Positions 22,444 through 26,449 of a stretch of DNA of 26,449 nt are shown here, in pieces. The translations under genes were made by a program, and so were the position numbers. The stretch spans positions 1 to 26,449 of the forward strand of contig CAZKNJ010000021.1 of the NCBI GenBank assembly GCA_964554185.1, written 5' to 3'. Source of the DNA: CAZKNJ01 sp964554185 (GTDB lineage: Bacteria; 4484-113). A model generated the notes under the pieces. It had not been told where the DNA came from and searched no databases. It was given only the letters and a program-made list of their open reading frames with translations. Every line of letters begins with the position of its first letter. Within the stretch, counting starts at the first letter, position 1.

Positions 22444-23021
22444 TTTTCGCTGGCTTAGCGGCTCTAGTACTGTGCTCTCAAGCACCGGCTTCCAAGGCAT
22501 CACTCCCTCAGCAGTTGGGGCCTTTCACATTGAGAGAGGAGATCTCGCTGGGAGAGGATGGATGCGGTTTCAAAGACGCGCGCTCAGCAGACGACCTGAC
22601 AGGCCATCATTTCGTGGCTCTACTAGGCGGAAAGGACAACGTGGTCGTGCAGATCATTTGGCGACCGGACGACTCGGTGGATATATGGAAGTCGCTCCAA
22701 AGCCGTTGCTTCACGCCGGTCGTCTCGGTTAAGGAAACAAAGCAGGCTCCCTGGAGCGCTTCTGTGAGGCCGGCTGCATTCATGAAGGAGTATTCCCAGT
22801 TCTTCGTTCCAGAGGAGAGTTTCTGGATTGCCGAATACGGTTACGAGGAGTTCTCGCAGCAAGACACTGAATCGGGTGCCACGACAAGACTGGCGGCTAA
22901 CTTCCGGGACTCTGTCCTCGAGTGGCTCCTCGTTGATGATCCAGACCTCATTGACAAATATGCTAACGAGTATTGGGAGGAGTACGGGCGAGCACTCCAG
23001 GAGCAAGCAGGAGTCAAGTAA
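22431..23021 (+). CDS. Small exported protein of unknown function, candidate immunity partner
   Basis: A 196-residue protein I do not recognise. Residues 1-23 look like a Sec signal peptide (KIVFAGLAALVLCSQAPASKA), so it is probably periplasmic or secreted. The mature part mixes strands and helices, with KDNVVVQIIWRPDD, ESFWIAEYGYEEFSQQD, and an acidic helical end (LIDKYANEYWEEYGRALQEQ). GGAGG (22418-22422) lies 8 nt before the ATG. Its start overlaps the end of Rhs-like copy 1 by 13 nt, and its TAA overlaps the ATG of copy 2 (TAATG), so all three are translationally coupled. Position right after a variable Rhs tip is where immunity genes are found. Codon use (cta, ata, aga) is unlike the core genes. 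Confidence 0.75.
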   Translation: MRKIVFAGLAALVLCSQAPASKASLPQQLGPFTLREEISLGEDGCGFKDARSADDLTGHHFVALLGGKDNVVVQIIWRPDDSVDIWKSLQSRCFTPVVSVKETKQAPWSASVRPAAFMKEYSQFFVPEESFWIAEYGYEEFSQQDTESGATTRLAANFRDSVLEWLLVDDPDLIDKYANEYWEEYGRALQEQAGVK

Positions 23022-24910
23022 TGGTTTGGAAGCAAACTGAGTTCCTGTGCGGGACAGTTCCGGAGCGTGTGTCTGGCGGGCGGTCGTATACCGCGACCGT
23101 CACCAACGACTGGAACGGGAACATCACGGAAGTGAACGAGGTCATCTCGCACGGCCTCAACGCGACCAGCACCTTTGCCTACGACTACGAGAACCGCTTG
23201 ACCGAGTTCACCATCGGCGGCAGCGGCTTCAGCGCCGAGCACACCTACGACGGTTTCAACCGGCTGGTGAAGACCGACGCGACGGTGGGGATGACCACCA
23301 CCAACTACGAGCACGTGTACGCCGGCAAGAAGCACCTGGGCAACATCGACGTGACGGGCACCCCGGTGAACGGCAAGGTCTGGCGGTGGGAAGGCGGCGC
23401 CGGCGCGGTGGACAATGCGCCGATTGAAGCCCCGCAGCGCAGCACGGCCTCCGGCGGCTCGTACTACATGGTGAACGACGAAAAGGACATGCAGCGTAAG
23501 TCGTACCGCGTGGCAAGCGTCACCGCGGGCGACTACAACGACGACTCGCGCTATGCCGAGTGGCAGTGGGTGAACGGCGCGATCGTGCCGTGCCGGGTGT
23601 CGGCGGCGCCGAACCTGTCTGAGCTGTTCAGCGCCTACGCCATCACCCTGGACGCTGACCGCGCCAGCAGCGCCGCCAGCAACCACGCCCTGCAGCTCGC
23701 CGCCACCGACCTGGAATATGAGGTCACCCGCGTCAAATCCCCCGTCCTCGGCCGCGACCTCAATCCCCTGGGCCGAGGCGACGGCACGTATTATTGCAAT
23801 GGCGGGAATCGGGGCGGATGCCTGGCCATATACCGGGCGAAGCCGGTATTCGCCGGCAACGTGGCATCGGGCTACGGAAACGACATCAACAACCAGGAGG
23901 ACGGCGGAAGCGACTGCGAGAAGGACTACGATGAGTTCCTAAGGCTGGAAGCCGCGGGGCTCTGCAAGCGTCAGGTCGAACTCATGCCGGGGGAGAGCTG
24001 CTGCGAGCTTGAGTGCGCGGCTGAACGCGCAGGACAGCGTCCCATCTCAAAGGAATGTATGTGCTGCGGGTGCAAAGGCTGCGGCCCGTGCAGCGTGCCC
24101 GATCCTTGTTGCTGCTGTCCGGAAGATGATGAAGGCAGGGAACAACAGCAGCAATCGTGCCAGAACTGCATGCCGTATGGGCCGAACGAGCCCGGTTGCC
24201 CCAATCCTTGGGCTCCGGAGATTCCGCCTGTCACACCATGGACCCCTGGGGGGACAATCGTGATACGGTGCATACTAGCGAGAATGCAAATGAAGGTCCA
24301 AGACGAGTCCGGTAGCAGAGGCGTGGGAGTCCCTGTGAAAGCAGTGAACGCAATAGAGAACGCGGCTCGACAGTGGTGGAACGACATTAAGTTGGTTTTC
24401 AACTACTGCAGGAGAAAAGTGTGCTGTGAGGAGTGCATGGGTGTTAACACTCGCATGATATTCGATGCGATTGGCTCGGCAGTGATCGCATGCGGCTGCA
24501 TCTTCATGTTTGCATTGGTGGTCACCCTTGCTGGGGCCAGCGCCCTGGCGACTTGGCTTACTGGATTCACAGGCGTGGGGCTGTTGGTCGCGACGCTGGT
24601 GACGATTGCGCTGGGGATGATACTTACCTCCATCATAGGCTGGATCACTGATCTCTGGGGACGACTGATGTACCTAAAGCACGTATTCGATGAGACTTGG
24701 GAGGGCGGCGAGTGTCTCTGGTGCATAATAAAGTGCATGTTTGGCCTGAGTCGGAACACACTCGCAGGCTTCTGTGCTACAACGGGTGTTGCGGTGGGCA
24801 CTTCGCTTTATGGTGGGCCAGCTGTTAAGATAGCCGTCGCTGAGGTTAGACGTGGAGCACTCCGGCTGGCAGAGAATCTCGCCCTTCAGGGATTGAGGAA
24901 GGCTGCATAG
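23021..24910 (+). CDS. Truncated RHS core with Cys-rich, membrane-spanning C-terminal tip (copy 2, orphan module)
   Basis: A 629-residue protein. After 17 unrelated residues (MVWKQTEFLCGTVPERV), homology to copy 1 begins at SGGRSYTATVTNDWNGNIT and runs to VKSPVLGRDLNPLGRGDG (238-255) and about residue 288; the upstream YD repeats of copy 1 are missing. The tip (289-629) is different: it has a cluster near 350-385 with CMCCGCKGCGPC and DPCCCCPEDD, about 30 Cys overall, then a long hydrophobic stretch (about 485-548) with room for two membrane helices (VIACGCIFMFALVVTLAG and LLVATLVTIALGMILTSI). AGGAG lies 7 nt before the ATG at 23021, and TAATG overlaps the preceding stop. It resembles orphan rhs modules, in which a partial core fused to a new tip sits behind another rhs gene. 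A pore-forming tip is one possibility. Confidence 0.8.
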   Translation: MVWKQTEFLCGTVPERVSGGRSYTATVTNDWNGNITEVNEVISHGLNATSTFAYDYENRLTEFTIGGSGFSAEHTYDGFNRLVKTDATVGMTTTNYEHVYAGKKHLGNIDVTGTPVNGKVWRWEGGAGAVDNAPIEAPQRSTASGGSYYMVNDEKDMQRKSYRVASVTAGDYNDDSRYAEWQWVNGAIVPCRVSAAPNLSELFSAYAITLDADRASSAASNHALQLAATDLEYEVTRVKSPVLGRDLNPLGRGDGTYYCNGGNRGGCLAIYRAKPVFAGNVASGYGNDINNQEDGGSDCEKDYDEFLRLEAAGLCKRQVELMPGESCCELECAAERAGQRPISKECMCCGCKGCGPCSVPDPCCCCPEDDEGREQQQQSCQNCMPYGPNEPGCPNPWAPEIPPVTPWTPGGTIVIRCILARMQMKVQDESGSRGVGVPVKAVNAIENAARQWWNDIKLVFNYCRRKVCCEECMGVNTRMIFDAIGSAVIACGCIFMFALVVTLAGASALATWLTGFTGVGLLVATLVTIALGMILTSIIGWITDLWGRLMYLKHVFDETWEGGECLWCIIKCMFGLSRNTLAGFCATTGVAVGTSLYGGPAVKIAVAEVRRGALRLAENLALQGLRKAA

Positions 24911-24941
24911 AAGTGTGAGGTGCGACCTGAAGGTGAAGCCT

Positions 24942-26024
24942 ATGGGGAACAGATGGACAAAGCACCTGCCACTATTCTCTTCCGCTCGTCGATACGCTGT
25001 GGGGAGGACGGGTGAGTTAGCCGTTGTTTGCGCGGTAGTCACGCTGTGCGCAGAGATAGTGCTCGGGTGGCCTGTGTGGGCGTTAGCCACAACGGCGTTC
25101 GCCTGGGCCGTCTTATGGTTGTGCTACACTAGTATCCAAGGCTATCTCTTCTTCAGGCAAAGCGAGGGCATACTTGCTGTCCTTACTGAGCTTGTGAAGA
25201 CATCCGACTGCCATGGCAAGGCCTTCATGAGAGTGTGGTTTGATGATGACAACACGGCGACTGCTATTCAGCAGTCCCTTGGGTGTAGAATAGACGTAGG
25301 CCGAGCCTCAGCTTCGTCCGAGGGCGAGCTGTCATATTGGCGTGGGCGTGTAGAGGATTTTGGCTACCGCTACAGCTGGCCGGTCTCTCTCATGATGCTC
25401 AACAGACGTGCGGCTATATGCGAAAGCTTCGCGCGCTCGGGCCTCCGCTGGTATAACTGCACGCTACGAGAGGGTAGGTCTCTCTGGCTTTTCACGAGCC
25501 TGCAGGAGCCTAGCGATGGAATTGATGTGGAGAAACCTGGCGAGATGCCCTTTCTTCAACTCAGGCCGACTGAGCTGGACAGCGGACTCATAAGATTCTA
25601 CCTGAGGTTGTTACCAGAGGAGCCGTTTTCGATAGGTGATGTGCTGAAACAGGTTGAGGACGGTAGCAGACCGGAGGAAAGGGACTTTCTCAAGGGCTTC
25701 GCTGTCCTCTTAGTGCGAGAGTACTCACGTGACGCTGCCGTTGTGGACTTGGACCCGACCTTCGACGTTGTCCACGGGATAGCGTCTTTGGTGGTTGGCG
25801 CAGATACTCTGTTCCATCAGGCACAGCTCAGTAGGCTGTTCCTGACCGATCCAAGGGTGGAGTGTATCGACTACTATGCAGTGCCTGCCACTCGATACGT
25901 GGACCGCAGCAGGGAGTTCTCCATTGAGAGGCGCTACATTGGCTACCCGTTGTCTCCATTTGGTGTGTTCGTGGAGGTGGGACGCACTCACAGCAGTAAG
26001 ACGGGGGAGGGAACTGATTCTTGA
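24942..26024 (+). CDS. Hypothetical membrane-anchored protein, candidate partner of the second Rhs tip
   Basis: A 360-residue protein with no family I recognise. Two adjacent membrane helices lie near the N-terminus (about 27-44, LAVVCAVVTLCAEIVLGW, and 46-67, including TTAFAWAVLWLCYTSIQGY). About 290 soluble residues follow, with motifs such as AFMRVWFDDDNT, EDFGYRYSWPVSLMML, and LIRFYLRLLPEEPF. With two helices the soluble part would lie on the same side of the membrane as the N-terminus. The ATG at 24942 is preferred because AAGGTG sits 6 nt upstream; a GTG at 24915 would add 9 residues. It begins 31 nt after copy 2 and shares its less GC-rich codon use, so it may have been acquired with it. 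An immunity or membrane effector role is inferred from position only. Confidence 0.7.
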   Translation: MGNRWTKHLPLFSSARRYAVGRTGELAVVCAVVTLCAEIVLGWPVWALATTAFAWAVLWLCYTSIQGYLFFRQSEGILAVLTELVKTSDCHGKAFMRVWFDDDNTATAIQQSLGCRIDVGRASASSEGELSYWRGRVEDFGYRYSWPVSLMMLNRRAAICESFARSGLRWYNCTLREGRSLWLFTSLQEPSDGIDVEKPGEMPFLQLRPTELDSGLIRFYLRLLPEEPFSIGDVLKQVEDGSRPEERDFLKGFAVLLVREYSRDAAVVDLDPTFDVVHGIASLVVGADTLFHQAQLSRLFLTDPRVECIDYYAVPATRYVDRSREFSIERRYIGYPLSPFGVFVEVGRTHSSKTGEGTDS

Positions 26025-26115
26025 GAAGGGCCCACTTCATCCTAGAGTGATTGCAGCGGGGTTGACGTTCCACGAAGCGTGGAGTCCATGGATTCCTTAC
26101 CAGTGAAAGGGGATT

Positions 26116-26449
26116 ATGCAACTCCTGACCCTCCAACTGGGGATTGACCGGCCCCATCTGGGGCGGCTGGAGGTCGCGGCGCGGGTGGGGCGGCCGGATA
26201 TCAACGCGCAGGTGATGCAGGTGGTGCGGGAGCTTAAGCCGGAGGCGGAGGTGCCGGGGTTCCGCAAGGGCCGGGCGCCGCTGAAGCGGGTGAAGGAGCA
26301 CTACCTGAAGGACGTGCGGGCGCGGGCCCGGGCGCGGTTGCTGAATAGCATCCAGGACACGGTGGGCGAGCAGGTGGGGAAGCAGTACCGAGTGCTGGGA
26401 TCGCCCAAGCCGGAATACGACGAGGACGCGAAGGTGGAGGCGCTGGACT
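26116..26449 (+). CDS. tig: Trigger factor (ribosome-associated chaperone and prolyl isomerase), 3' partial
   Basis: 111 codons are visible before the window ends. The N-terminal ribosome-binding domain carries the signature VPGFRKGRAPLKRVKEHY (the GFRKGxxP loop that docks on ribosomal protein L23). Typical helical sequence follows (RARARARLLNSIQDTVGEQVG), then LGSPKPEYDEDA. It binds nascent chains at the ribosome exit. The ATG at 26116 follows AAAGGGGATT. The 91 bp before it hold nothing recognisable apart from a 6-bp-stem hairpin (26069-26083) without a T-run. The remainder, including the PPIase domain, lies outside. Confidence 0.92.
   Translation, partial: MQLLTLQLGIDRPHLGRLEVAARVGRPDINAQVMQVVRELKPEAEVPGFRKGRAPLKRVKEHYLKDVRARARARLLNSIQDTVGEQVGKQYRVLGSPKPEYDEDAKVEALD

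Noticed and set aside
22973..23020. TTG start giving copy 2 an extra 16 residues
   Set aside because: The extra residues lie wholly inside the preceding gene's coding sequence. The ATG at 23021 has AGGAG at 7 nt and the typical TAATG coupling.

Overview
The window is a GC-rich bacterial segment, most likely from a metagenome-assembled genome: it contains a 100-N scaffold gap flanked by two identical 55-bp contig ends. It starts inside one gene and stops inside another. Dockerin-tailed and PQQ-propeller secreted proteins, a signal peptide on ATP synthase subunit a, TTG/GTG starts with good Shine-Dalgarno sequences, and an atp-murA linkage suggest an uncultured, probably diderm lineage. An Armatimonadota-like phylum would fit, but that is a guess; the sequence does not settle the phylum.

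Layout. (1) 1-1233 (+): 3' part of a beta-propeller (PQQ-like repeat) protein, converging with 2 bp between stop codons on (2) 1236-4633 (-): a secreted subtilisin-family lipoprotein with Ig-like, IPT/TIG-like and dockerin-like domains, interrupted only by the false gap. (3) 4692-6494 (-): formate-tetrahydrofolate ligase. (4) 6495-6895: intergenic, with palindromic repeats. (5) 6896-9612 (-): a tight three-gene operon encoding a NodB-type polysaccharide deacetylase with a novel C-terminal region, a lipoate-protein ligase and a small charged protein. It is bracketed by two related 213-bp palindrome-ended elements. (6) 9613-10426: a repeat-rich intergenic region. (7) 10427-11437 (+): a secreted CAP/SCP-domain protein. 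(8) 11466-19038 (+): a complete F1Fo ATP synthase operon, atpI-B-E-F-H-A-(extra ORF)-G-D-C, followed by overlapping murA (19031-20344). The unannotated ORF between atpA and atpG is unusual. (9) 20512-26024 (+): two RHS/YD-repeat proteins lacking the usual long N-terminal part. They share a conserved core but have unrelated Cys-rich C-terminal tips, and each is followed by a small unrelated gene; the first three genes overlap. This looks like an array of orphan Rhs tip plus candidate immunity modules between housekeeping genes. (10) 26116-end (+): N-terminal part of trigger factor.

Functionally, the plus strand from 10427 to 20344 is an energy and cell-wall block. The minus-strand block combines one-carbon metabolism, lipoylation and envelope polysaccharide modification with an exported protease. 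The Rhs-like block is the main accessory region. Its tips and small genes are visibly less GC-rich and use codons (cta, ata, aga, agg) rare in the neighbouring housekeeping genes. No tRNA, rRNA, CRISPR array or transposase gene was seen.
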